In this document: positions 21,301-30,960 of the stretch, in pieces | Layout of the letters: every line of letters begins with the position of its first letter | Numbering within the stretch: position 1 is the stretch's first letter | Assembly: GCF_964340395.1 (NCBI RefSeq) | Contig: NC_135549.1 | Span: 4,881,501 to 4,945,500, forward strand | Source of the DNA: Glandiceps talaboti | Taxonomy: Eukaryota > Hemichordata > Enteropneusta > Spengelidae | Direction: 5' to 3' | DNA length: 64,000 nucleotides | Notes under the pieces: generated by a model | Told to the model about the DNA's origin: nothing | What the model saw: the letters and a program-made list of their open reading frames with translations, nothing else | Database searches by the model: none | Made by a program: the position numbers and the translations under genes

Positions 21301-23077
21301 GGATTGAATGCAGTAGGTGAAAAATGACTTGAATTATTTTTTCCTTGTAGTGGGCTAAAATAATTATGGCGATGGAAAGATCCTGTTCCAAGAAGGAATT
21401 ATCCGAATACCAGCAAAGCTACTCAATAGAAGCCCCCAAAGCCAAACCTACCACTAGAGAGTTTGGTAGCACTGTTGATCTCACAGAGGATCATCACTCA
21501 TCCACTACAGGGTAAATGGGATAATCGCTAAAAAAAACATACACATACACACTTTTTTGTAAACTGTTACAACTCACTGTGGAATTTGGGAAGCCTACTT
21601 TTTGATGACGTATATTATCATTCACACAGACAGACACAGACACAGACACAGACACAGGCACAGGCACAGACACAGACGCAGACGTAGACACAGACACGGA
21701 CACGGACACTGTTAGTATGACAAACATTGTAACAGCTGGCGGCTAGGTTTCACACTACCAGCCAATCAGGTAGTCTTTCTCGAGTTTCCGATGGTACATA
21801 GAGTACTGCTGTAACAGTCCACAGTGAAATAGTATAAACACATGTACTCAATAGATTGTGATAGTTAAAATACTTGACCCAAAAACGTATACGTACCGTT
21901 TACAGTAAAGACAAGTAAAGACAAGATATCTATTCGTATGACGTTTTTGGTATACACATGTTATTGTAGTTGTTGAAAAGTGGCTTTTGATATGAAACTG
22001 AAACCAAGGAAAGGTATGGAGTCCTTGAATTGAACCTAACGAACCAAGATCTGAACATTATTATACATGTTACTATATATAAACTGTTTAACACACGTCT
22101 ACAGATAAACTTACGAGTATCTAAAATTATTTTCTTTCTTGATAGCAATTCCTACGCATCTCTAAGTGATGCAAGAAGTATGGTTTCACAATTTGGAAAC
22201 GTTGCTAAAGACGAGAAATGTGCTGGTTTGATGATAGTTAAACCGATATCCAAGGACAAATCCGTGTCAAAGCCAAACTCACGTGACCCTGCTACCTTGC
22301 AGGTGTCTCTTACTGATTGGAAGGTATGACGTTATTGTGTGTACGTTTAAACTTACATAAATAGCACATGGCACAGACTGTATTAAAAACATCACAAATC
22401 GAATGTAAGATGGTAATCAAGGTTGCTGATCGTCCCATCAAAATAAGTGTCATCGCCTGGTGTGCCAGTCTGGGCCGGGGTACGAATCCCCCCCCCACAA
22501 GCTACCTGTTGCCAACACTTTAATGAAATAGTATCTTGTCTATTCCCGAGGCCAAAAATTGCGAAATGCAGTACATGTGTGTGATACTGAATACACTATG
22601 GGGTCACCATGGAAGCCTACAATAGTGTAGCTGATTGGGTCTCCTGTACCAATTGCGAACATACATGTACAACAACAATACTCTCAAGCCACTCTATCTC
22701 ATTTCGTACCGAAATCACTTGAGCACCACGTTCAGGGATAGCTCAATCCCATCAATGTATATATGCTGGGGAATGTACTGTCGATTAAGACCCGATTGTT
22801 GCATGAACAGTCATGGATACTTGGCTTTCATAGACCATACGATAATATATAAACCAAGTAACGATTTATTATCTGCTTTTGCACCCAGGTTATCAGTAGA
22901 AACGCCAGACATAGACTAGCAGAACAGGGAACGAAGGGTTCAAAAGCGACTCGTCAAGCCAAAAATCCAATTACGGCAGCTCTACAACAAGGCGAAGGTC
23001 ACGGGACAAGTAGGAGTGATGCATGGAGACATATGATGGTCGATGATCAAAATAAATCAACTGCTAGCTTAATCTAG
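11291..23077 (+). CDS. TRPV-type cation channel A (16 exons, 835 aa), Nanchung/OCR-like
   Basis: Coding exons: 11291-11575, 12108-12357, 13162-13499, 14120-14345, 14761-14876, 15780-15893, 16434-16538, 16987-17138, 17356-17465, 18457-18560, 19216-19233, 19892-19991, 20889-20950, 21351-21511, 22146-22323, 22889-23077. All introns are GT-AG and the phases join without a stop. TRPV proteins are tetrameric, calcium-permeable membrane channels. Residues about 120-370 are ankyrin repeats (GESCLHIAIVNGD, GEYPLHFAACF, GNTVLHMLVIH, GLTPMSLACKLG). S1-S4 lie at about 410-525, S5 near 550-570, the pore near 590 (MTFGEF) and S6 near 618-640 (ILLLNMLIAMMTNTF). The TRP box is KEWQKQWAKIIMAMERS. Ankyrin and pre-S1 motifs look most like invertebrate Nanchung/OCR channels; TRPV5/6 affinity is the alternative. 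The N-terminus MGNILNC could be myristoylated. Introns 1, 2 and 9 are loaded with CTGT repeats. Confidence 0.9.
11700..11905. repeat. (CTGT)n microsatellite in TRPV-A intron 1
   Basis: This is a nearly pure CTGT tetranucleotide array (cleanest at about 11812-11890), degenerating into CTCT at its end. Apparent open frames in it are repeat translations. Confidence 0.95.
12663..12835. repeat. (CTGT/CTGC)n microsatellite in TRPV-A intron 2
   Basis: This is a CTGT array with interspersed CTGC units. It is the same motif as in introns 1 and 9 of the same gene and at 9080-9118 upstream. Confidence 0.95.
14936..15062. repeat. (CAA)n-(CAT)n-(CAA)n-(CCAA)n compound microsatellite in TRPV-A intron 5
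   Basis: Trinucleotide CAA and CAT blocks alternate and end in CCAA units. The array begins about 60 bases after the exon 5 donor at 14877. Confidence 0.95.
16718..16755. repeat. poly-T/poly-G tract in TRPV-A intron 7
   Basis: About 25 T residues are followed directly by about 10 G residues. This is probably error-prone in both sequencing and replication, so its length should not be trusted. Confidence 0.8.
17480..18390. repeat. compound CTGT/GT/CT satellite with a duplicated block in TRPV-A intron 9
   Basis: CTGT arrays are mixed with GT, CCAC and CT runs. Two non-repetitive anchors, TCGGTATGTCTTTGTCTTTG and the block containing CCTTGCTCAG, each recur 443 bp later. The earlier anchor ACCAGTCCGTCCGTC recurs after 411 bp. 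This shows a block duplication followed by gain of about 32 bp (eight CTGT units). The array fills nearly the whole intron between exons 9 and 10. Confidence 0.95.
18625..18892. mobile_element. MITE-like inverted-repeat element flanked by TA, in TRPV-A intron 10
   Basis: The ends are near-identical inverted repeats (GACTGTCGACAGTCGTTCGT at the left, its complement at the right), each adjoining TA, which fits a Tc1/mariner-type TA target duplication. Further inverted matches lie inside (GTCGTCGCCTCGCTCCG at the left and its complement at the right), and a central nested palindrome is built on GAGTGCCGGAGGCACGAG. No transposase is encoded, so this is a non-autonomous element. Confidence 0.75.
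21628..21712. repeat. (CAGACA)n-like repeat in TRPV-A intron 14
   Basis: An imperfect hexanucleotide repeat of CAGACA/CAGGCA/CGGACA units. Confidence 0.85.
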
Positions 23078-23657
23078 CTGCTAGACACCTCGTCCCTCGG
23101 GTTATTCTGCTTACTCTAAGAACGATCCAAGGTCACCTCTGATGGGTTGGGTTGCGCCCAGAGAGAGGTACTCCTTGCCTTTCAGGTTGTTCGGCAAAAG
23201 CGCAGCTCCAAGGTTTTACTACAAGACTACCACTAGCTTTCAAACGTGATAGACTACCCTCATAACTCCAATGATTCATTTGTTGCATCTTACAACATTG
23301 ATCGAATTTTGTTGTTGTATAAAAAGTGAATCTTCTAAGGATTGACAAACAGGCTTCTGACTTAAATTTTTCCCCCTTTTTGGCACAAACCATAAAAAGC
23401 AGGAAGTTAGACCATTTTCCATTTTTATCGACATAATGAATATGTGATTATTTCAGTCAAAATAACAGTTCACAGTTGAATGATTAGAAATACAATATTA
23501 GCAGTACTGACTGGAATCAGATAAATTGTCGAAATTGATCTACATAAGTTTTCTGTTGCTTTAAACATTACGGACTGAACACTGTATTACAGCTAGCCTA
23601 TCGGACATATCTGAGTGTAGCTACTATTTAGCAAATAATTTGACAAAAAACATTTAC

Positions 23658-23663
23658 AATAAA
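23658..23663 (+). terminator. candidate polyadenylation signal of TRPV-A
   Basis: AATAAA lies about 580 bases after the TRPV-A stop codon. It is plausible by position only. Confidence 0.25.
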
Positions 23664-23714
23664 TGTGTGTATGTGAGTGGGAATGATTATGTATGGGCAT
23701 GTACATGTGTATGA

Positions 23715-23802
23715 ATGTATGTATGTATGTTATTACTTGTGTATGTATGTATGTATGTATGTATGTATGTATGTATGTATGTATGTATGTATGTATGTAT
23801 GT
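23715..23802. repeat. (TATG)n microsatellite
   Basis: Two TATG/ATGT arrays are separated by a short TTATTACTTG break, downstream of TRPV-A. Confidence 0.95.
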
Positions 23803-23974
23803 TTTCGAGGAGTCTGAATATTCTTGTACATATATGTACATATATGCACTATAAAATACTGTATATTAATGTATTGTTATTTTTCATTTCCTTTGCATTT
23901 GTAATATTCATTTTGGAAATGTGCGTATTTTTACATTACTTGTAGAGGGCTCCTTTGGAGGGCTGCCGATGTGT

Positions 23975-24062
23975 CTCAAACAAGAATTGTGTGCGTCTCG
24001 AACAAGGATTTTGTGTGTCTCAAACACCCAAATGCTAAGCTTTTATGACAAAGAGTGTATAA
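23975..24062 (+). repeat. dispersed repeat, copy shared with TRPV-B intron 5
   Basis: This contains units such as TGTGTGTCTCAAACACCCAA followed by ATGCTAAGCTTTTATGACAA and AGAGTGT. An almost identical stretch lies at 33690-33792, just before TRPV-B exon 6. The CTCAAAC-ACAAG-ATTGTGT motif is itself repeated within each copy. Confidence 0.8.
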
Positions 24063-24329
24063 TATTTAAAGAGGGTAGGTCTTCCAACATGAACAATAGG
24101 AATCCTGGCCAGTGTATATATCCTGTATATATATTGACAAGTTCATTATTATAAGATGTATTTATTACAATAGATATGGATTGTACTTTGTATAAGTTTA
24201 TTTAGAGAAAGTTATATCCTTGTTGTTATTTTCCAGTAGTTGTAAACAACTCACCTTAGTTTTATTTACATTGGTGATTATTGTCGTTCTTTTTTATACT
24301 CAAAATAAGTAGTATTGTACATACCCAAT

Positions 24330-24520
24330 CTGATTAAAATCTGACGTGGTGAATACGACTCGAGTTCTCTATTTTATTCCCGTTTTGTTTGTTCCAGGAG
24401 TGATCGCCGTGGGAAGGCGGCGATCACTCCTGGAACAAACACGAAAGAACGACAATAAACGAAGGAAATTGAGGTAAATAAAGAAATCGAGCCGCATTCA
24501 CCACGTCAGATTTTAATCAG
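24330..24520. mobile_element. MITE-like inverted-repeat element downstream of TRPV-A
   Basis: The terminal inverted repeats are about 25 bp (CTGATTAAAATCTGACGTGG at the left, its exact complement at the right). A second inner palindrome (GTTCCAGGAGTGATCGCC and its complement, about 24390-24440) forms a hairpin in the middle. There is no coding capacity. Confidence 0.75.
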
Positions 24521-25349
24521 GGTACATACACAATAACTGAATAACTGATCTACAGTTATACCTAGTAAACATGCATTAATATACAATTAATACCTGTATA
24601 ATCAGATCTAAAGTTTCATGATCTAGTATTACATTTATTTAATATCTGGCTAGGGCCACGGATGTGCTCTCTCCGTGGTGATTTATGTTGTATCTAGTCT
24701 GCGTTTCCGTATTATGGAACATGATATCTCTGTAAGGTAATTGTATTTGCCACCAAGTTGCGCTTATTTTTACAGTGTAAAATGAATAAATGAATATCTA
24801 TAGACCTCATTAATGATGGCGAGATGATGTAACTCTGTTAGAGGCGACAGCTAATACCTGGAGAGTGATTGTAGTTCACTGATATATATCACGGGTGTGT
24901 GTATGGTACTAGCGCTAATTTATTGCGAAGCTATGCACCACTCTTGACAAACCTAGTAGACAACTAGAAATCCATCTATAACCAGCATTTCCAATGCCAA
25001 ATTTGTTGTCAACCGAACAAATTAAAATATCACCGTTGTATACATTGTAACAGTACTTTTGAACTGTACTTTTCATGTCACAGGGAAATAGTCAACTATT
25101 CCACACAGAACGGCGAAAGTCCAGTGACGGCGAACGCAAAACAAAGACGCACATTTTTCATTACGTCATACTACTAGAGCAAACGCGCACTCTGATTGGA
25201 TGATAAAGTTAAAGGCTGACATGTAAACAACCACATCGTTGCAGTTATCGGTGGTTGATACTACGCTCTACAGTATAACGCGGATTTTTTTATTTTAAAA
25301 TGAAACAGCATTTATAGACATTCAAAAATGAATTCGTAGTCGTAGGTGA

Positions 25350-25868
25350 CACGTATATGTATGTTATTTGCAAATACTGTTCCACACTTTACTGCTCGAG
25401 GTAATTTTTCCGGTATAACCGCTCAAAACACAGCGGCCAGAATTGTTTCACGCCGCAAGAAAATCAGACCATATCTCCCCAGTTCTCAAGGACAAGGATC
25501 TACATTGGCTACCAGTCTACTACAGAATACACTACAAATACCCTTGATGACCTACAAAGCTCTCAACAATGCTGCACTTAGTTATATATCGGATCTGATC
25601 AGTTATAAGCATGCTCCACGTGTACTTCGCTCCAACAACAAAGGTCTATCCCACCCTGCAAACTTAAATCCTATGGTGAACGTGCTTTTTCATGTGCTGC
25701 ATCCCACCCTGCAAACTTAAATCCTATGGTGAACGTGCTTTTTCATGTGCTGCCCCGCAATTATGGAACAGTCTTCCGGTTGCTCTGCGTCAATCACCAA
25801 CTCTGGACAAGTTCAGGTGTCCTGTAAAGTGCCTTTGAACATTCTGAGTAATGGATTCAGGCTCTATA
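25350..25868 (+). mobile_element. decayed non-LTR retrotransposon, reverse-transcriptase C-terminal fragment
   Basis: The translation contains QNTAARIVSRRKK, LMTYKALNNAALSYISDLI and YKHAPRVLRSNNKGL. After a frame shift come APQLWNSLPVALRQSP-like and TLDKFRC-like stretches. These are characteristic of the C-terminal end of non-LTR reverse transcriptases in invertebrate genomes. A 53-bp direct duplication (copies starting at 25648 and 25701) disrupts the frame. The 3' end runs straight into a (TTGA)n tail, as expected for an element with a microsatellite tail. It is dead. Confidence 0.7.
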
Positions 25869-26117
<249 letters not shown>

Positions 26118-26205
26118 CGCCTCCAGCTCTCCGTCATTACCGGAAAAATTACCTCTCGCAGCAAGATATGGAACGGTATTTGGCAAATAACATGTACTTA
26201 TCAGT
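26118..26205 (-). mobile_element. inverted copy of the retroelement fragment start
   Basis: Read on the minus strand, this stretch repeats the 25356-25420 sequence (ATGTTATTTGC, CTGTTCCA, GAGGTAATTTTTCCGGT) with some divergence. The TTGA array is thus bracketed by inverted partial copies. Confidence 0.7.
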
Positions 26206-26224
26206 ACTCGTTATAATTAGTATT

Positions 26225-26577
26225 CAGTACACGTTGGAAATTGACATTTATTCAAATCGAAGAACGGGACACAATCACTCCTTTATTGATCATCAAGTTA
26301 CGGATCTGAAAGCAAGAAGGTGAATACACATCGTAACCTTTACTCCGTGGGCTTGACAAGTCCGTTTTGCCTTGGCTGGAATTCATGACAAACAGTACGC
26401 GTTGGAAGTCGACATTTGTTGAAATTGCAAGAACGGGACACAACCACCAGCAGCCCTTTGTTGACCATCAAGTTACGCATCTGAAGGCTAGAGGGTGAAT
26501 ATACATCTTGTGACTTTTACTCCGTGGGCGTGGGCGTGGTAAGTCTTTCTTGCCTTGGCTGGAATTCGTGACAAACA
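26225..26577 (+). repeat. tandem pair of about 168-180 bp units
   Basis: Two diverged direct copies start near 26225 and 26393. Shared landmarks include GAACGGGACACAA, CATCAAGTTACG, TTTACTCCGTGGGC and TTGCCTTGGCTGGAATTC. No coding content is evident. Confidence 0.8.
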
Positions 26578-27564
26578 GGGGTTGTATATATGATGTACAT
26601 TAGTCAGACTGATATTTATTTTCCATTTATCACAGTATTGAAGTCAATCTAAACTAAACCATTGTGTTCCATCAATCATAACTCACACTGTAGATATTGT
26701 ACACTTTCTAGTCTACGAAGTACAAATTGCAATGAACTCCGAGTGATACTGCATGGCATCGATACATCACACATGAGTAGTGTGACACATGAGTAGTGTC
26801 CTACAATAAGTAGGACGGGGAGTCTTTTTCCCCATATAGCAGCACCATGTACGTGACTGCATATACTAGTATTAGTAATACATGGTTACAGGCTTGTTGG
26901 ACACGCATATTATGTTATCAACAACCCACATACACATGTTTCATATTTTTCTTTCACGAGTAAAAAAGATTGACAGACATATTGTCTGTAAACAGTATGT
27001 TGTAAACGTTTCGGTCTCAAGTTCTGAATACAACACCAATGCACTAAGCTTTATTATGGCCGTCATGATTGTTTTCGTTTTCACTGCTAAATAGAATACA
27101 CACGCAACACAACGGTATAATTTTCAAAAGGTGTTTCAAACTGCTCACACTCACTGTTGCTATTTTGCTAGACGACATGTTTGTGAAACGTATTCTGGTT
27201 TTAAAACTTTACAAAAGCGTCTGCAAACACTTTAATGTAGACGGGGGAGAATTGCTGGCCCGGCGATGACCTTTTTTCAGTCAGTTCCCTTCGGATCTAC
27301 TTCGAGAGTTTTCGTGTATTTCAGGTCCCACATAGTCCACGTGATTTTGTGACGTCATAGAGACATCGTTAGCATTCATGCTATGACAAGCGTAGTCAAC
27401 AGGTGAATAAAACTTAACAACATTGTGAAAAAATACATTGGTGATGGTTGTAATAGACATCAGTAAGCAAAAACTACAATCTACATGTCTCACATTTACC
27501 GATATATACTCAAACTATCTGACTATTGTCTGTGTTGGTGGGTATAAATGTAAGTATTATTTAT
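26578..27564. other. intergenic sequence, nothing supported
   Basis: No exon, RNA gene or recognisable repeat was identified, apart from a short GTGTGACACATGAGTA direct duplication near 26770. Confidence 0.4.
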
Positions 27565-29110
27565 TTGAAGTTTCCACCATGTTGTTTCAACTGCTCCTTA
27601 ATTAATAGCAGTATAGTCCCAAACCCTTGGAAAGTTTCAACTGTCATACCAGTACCTACATGTAAAAGACCAGGTGCGCACTCGTTCAACGATTTAAGGG
27701 CTTAGTTAGTAAACACTTAATTGAAATCTTCAGTGGCCGAATACTTGGATCCCTTGCAATTTGCATATAAATGTCGAAGGGGAACTGAAGATCATGTAAC
27801 TCTCACGTTACTTATTTATACGGTAGTTAACCATTTACAATGTCCCAAAACATATGTCCGTATCTTGTTCATTGATTTCAGTTCAACTTTCAATACGATG
27901 CAAACTTACACTTTATTACGGCGACTGTTTGATTTAAATGTGAACGGATACATCATCCATTGGATTCGAGATTTCTTTGTAATAGACCCCAAAAAGTGTT
28001 ACATGTGTAATGAATGGAATTTTTCAGATAAATTTGTTTTGAATACAGGCGCACCTCAGGGCTGCGTGTTATCACCAGTGTTGTTTTCAATTTATACTGA
28101 TGAAATGAAAATTTAAGATCCAGTTGTAAGTTTGCTCAAATATGCCGATTATATGGCACTTGTCGGCCTCCTGTTGAAAGAACGATCTCTAAATGAACAT
28201 AATTTATTTTGATCATGTAGCAACCCTGCCAAGACTGGTGTAAATCAAGTTTACTGGAAATGAACGTGGCTAAAACTATTAAGTAAGGAACTGATAATAG
28301 AAAATGACAAACGTAGTGTCACATTTGAACCGGCTGTATTGAACGGTCAGTCTGTAGAAATCGTTGAGTGTTTCAAATATCTAGGTTTGCAATTGGATCA
28401 AAGCTAAATATCACTGAAAACACTAACTGTATTGTTAAGAAGGCAATGCAGCATATATTTTTACTGAGGAGGCTACGGAGTTTTGACGTCAGTCAAAATG
28501 TTCTTGAAAAGTTATGAGCCTTATAGAAAGTGTGCTAACTCAGTTTTAACATTACAGTGTGGTACGGCAACTTGAGTGTTAAAAATAGAACTAAACTGGC
28601 ACGAGTTGTAAATTTGGCCGGGAAAATAATTGGTATGAAACAGAGTCAGCTCTATGACCTCTACAAACTCTCCGTCCACAGGAAAGCCCAAGCAATTGTT
28701 AGATACCTCACATCCTTTGTACTCGCAGTTTGATTTGTTGCCTTCAGGAAGACGATATAGAGTACCTTTAACTCGTAAGAACATTTAATAAAATCATTTA
28801 TACCAAGTGCAATAACCATACTGAACTCAGACCTGTGATTTTAAGCTTCTGACAATTTTTGTTTTAAAGATCTACACTGAATTCGAAGGATACTTTTATT
28901 GGAAGACTGTAACTGTGATTGTTACTGTAATTATTTTAGTGTGTATATGTATTTTATTGGAAGATTGTAACTGTGTTTGTGATACATATACTGTAATTAT
29001 TTTAGTGTGTATATGTATTTTAATGTGCCTTTTATATTTTGGTGAAGCGAAAGAAACATTTCCGTAAATGGACAATGAAGTTATAATCTAATTATATTCT
29101 ATTCTATTGA
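27565..29110 (+). pseudogene. decayed CR1/L2-like non-LTR retrotransposon with reverse transcriptase
   Basis: The longest intact stretch, 27721-28116, shows LDPLQFAYKCRRGTEDHV, the motif A region LFIDFSSTFNT and motif B GAPQGCVLSPVLFSIYTDEM. Past a stop, 28140-28170 encodes YADYMALVG, in which the catalytic YADD has become YADY. Later frames give FKYLGLQLDQS, LLRRLRSFDVSQNVLEKL, FNITVWYGNLSVKN and a C-terminal LPSGRRYRVPLTRKNI ending near 28788. Stops and frame changes interrupt it. The 3' untranslated part has a tandem duplication of about 75 bp (28900-29025) and ends in short ATTCT repeats (about 29092-29107), as CR1-like elements do. Clade placement is from motif appearance only. Confidence 0.85.
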
Positions 29111-29541
29111 TTTACTTTCAGTCATGGGGAGGGTCATGTTTTACAAAATGGGACAAAGGAGAGGGTCACTTTTTACGAGGGTCATGTTTTACTTAACAGA
29201 CCATGCGTGTTTTCCTGTCCGGTCCCCTTGTAAATACTGAAGGCTCCCTAATAGCGTAGGACATGACACCTACATAAAAAGTCAAATCAATCTATAGAAC
29301 ATGGTAAACTCGTCATTGAAAGGAGATTCATTACTCTCAGATAAATTCTGACGAATGCCAAAGTCAAAATTACTACTGTCTACGATTGCTTATTATACGA
29401 AACGGTCCCTCTATAACGTCATAATTCCCAACGTAATTTTGTTTCCTCATGAGCCACCGCCATATTACTATGTATAAATTCAAATTTTCTGAAACGAATT
29501 CCTTTGTTGAATAGGCCAAAGCAATAAATATCGATGGTTGA

Positions 29542-29616
29542 AGTGAGTGAGTGAGTGAGTGAGTGAGTGAGTGAGTGAGTGAGTGAGTGAGTGAGTGAGT
29601 GAGTGAGTGAGTGAGT
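29542..29616. repeat. (GAGT)n microsatellite
   Basis: A pure GAGT array of about 18 units. Confidence 0.95.
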
Positions 29617-30510
29617 AAGCGAGAGAGAGGTGTGAAAAAGACAAACATAAAGGAGGGAGGCAGAGGGAAGGGAGAAGACAGCGACTGAGACATCAGTATG
29701 GCAGGCAGAGGATGATGAGAGACAAACGATCGAGATATATAATAGTGACACAAGACAGACATATGTTTACATATGTAGACAGGCGTCTGTATATTGTATT
29801 ACCATGCGTTTGTAGGTGTTTTTTCACTGATTCGAGACATACCAGGTGCCACTTTCAGGATGGGGTGGGGGGGGGGGGGGTGTAGTGACCAACTCCTCAT
29901 TGCGTAGTAGTTAACGTTAAGTTTCCTATTGTAGGTCATAACTCAGACTACTGTGTTCTATAGTAGTCATAGGTTATAATTATGGACTGTAAGGTTGTGA
30001 GTCCAAACTCCTCCAAGCATAGTCAACACAGCCCGCACTTTAATACATCAGTTGATTAGTCACACGTACAGGTACTTGCATATAAGCATCTAATGTGGAC
30101 ATGGCCTGCATTATTTGTAGGAGATCGAGTGTCCCCGAAGCTAATCTGTAATTATATTTATTAAAATTTCTGCAAGCAATAAACTTTTGTGTCTCCCTAA
30201 TATTCTGTCACCTCGAACGCGCAACACTGGAAAACATGCGCATAAGAGAAGCGCGCAACAGTCGAAATAACTTCAGCGGGCAATAGTGCCGGCATTAGTC
30301 TTTGCACGCGCGGGCAATATCACCACGCGGGCAATTGTCTATTTATTACACCTGTCACCTCGACATTCTTACACAAGCTGTGATTGGTCAGACTCGAATC
30401 ACATGATCTTCTTTAAATAGACTATTGCCCGCGCGGTGAAATCCATAATTTCAAAATTAACCACATGCAAATACCGTCATTTTGTTTTGAAACTACTCAG
30501 AAAAAAGGCT
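29617..30510. other. intergenic sequence with GCGGGCAAT repeats
   Basis: There is a poly-G run near 29867-29880. Between 30280 and 30440, several copies of a GCGGGCAATA-type motif occur in both orientations (for example about 30277, 30308, 30337 and, inverted, 30425), suggesting a further degraded inverted-repeat element. No coding exon is seen. Confidence 0.5.
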
Positions 30511-30684
30511 TCGCTGCAATAATTGTAGACTAAGTATAGTATTACTTTTTTATTTTGAGCTTTGATTTTTTTAAACTCATTGCACTACTTTTTAATGCAA
30601 ATCCGGAACGATAAAAAAGTTAAACAAAAAACAAAGCTCAAATTCAAATTCAAGTTGAAAAACTAACGCTACAATTATTACAGC
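30511..30684. mobile_element. MITE-like inverted-repeat element upstream of TRPV-B (copy 2)
   Basis: The ends are inverted versions of each other (GCTGCAATAATTGTAG at the left; GCTACAATTATTACAGC at the right). The same motif marks copies at 8565-8735 and 44926-44950. The interior is AT-rich and non-coding. The element ends about 275 bases before the TRPV-B start codon, so it may sit in the promoter region. Confidence 0.65.
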
Positions 30685-30960
30685 TGAAATACTCAGTTGA
30701 AACTATATGTGTACGTGTTGCGTAAAATTAGCGGGCGTCCTTGTAGGTCCGTCATATACTTTTCTCAGTATAGAGGAATACACAACAGTGTCATGTTTTA
30801 CATTGTATATTATGGCTTCCTCTTTCAAAATGAAAGTTGACGACATTTGTTTTGTCATTGTGTTTTTTGCCTTTATATTATTATATATACATCCATTGTG
30901 TAATTTTGAGTTCAAACAATGTACTCTCTACTATATTATAGCATCTGACCAGATAGTTCG

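Noticed and set aside
29542-29616. GAGT array considered as a telomere-like or CRISPR-like array
   Set aside because: A simple tetranucleotide microsatellite without spacers; the genome is eukaryotic.
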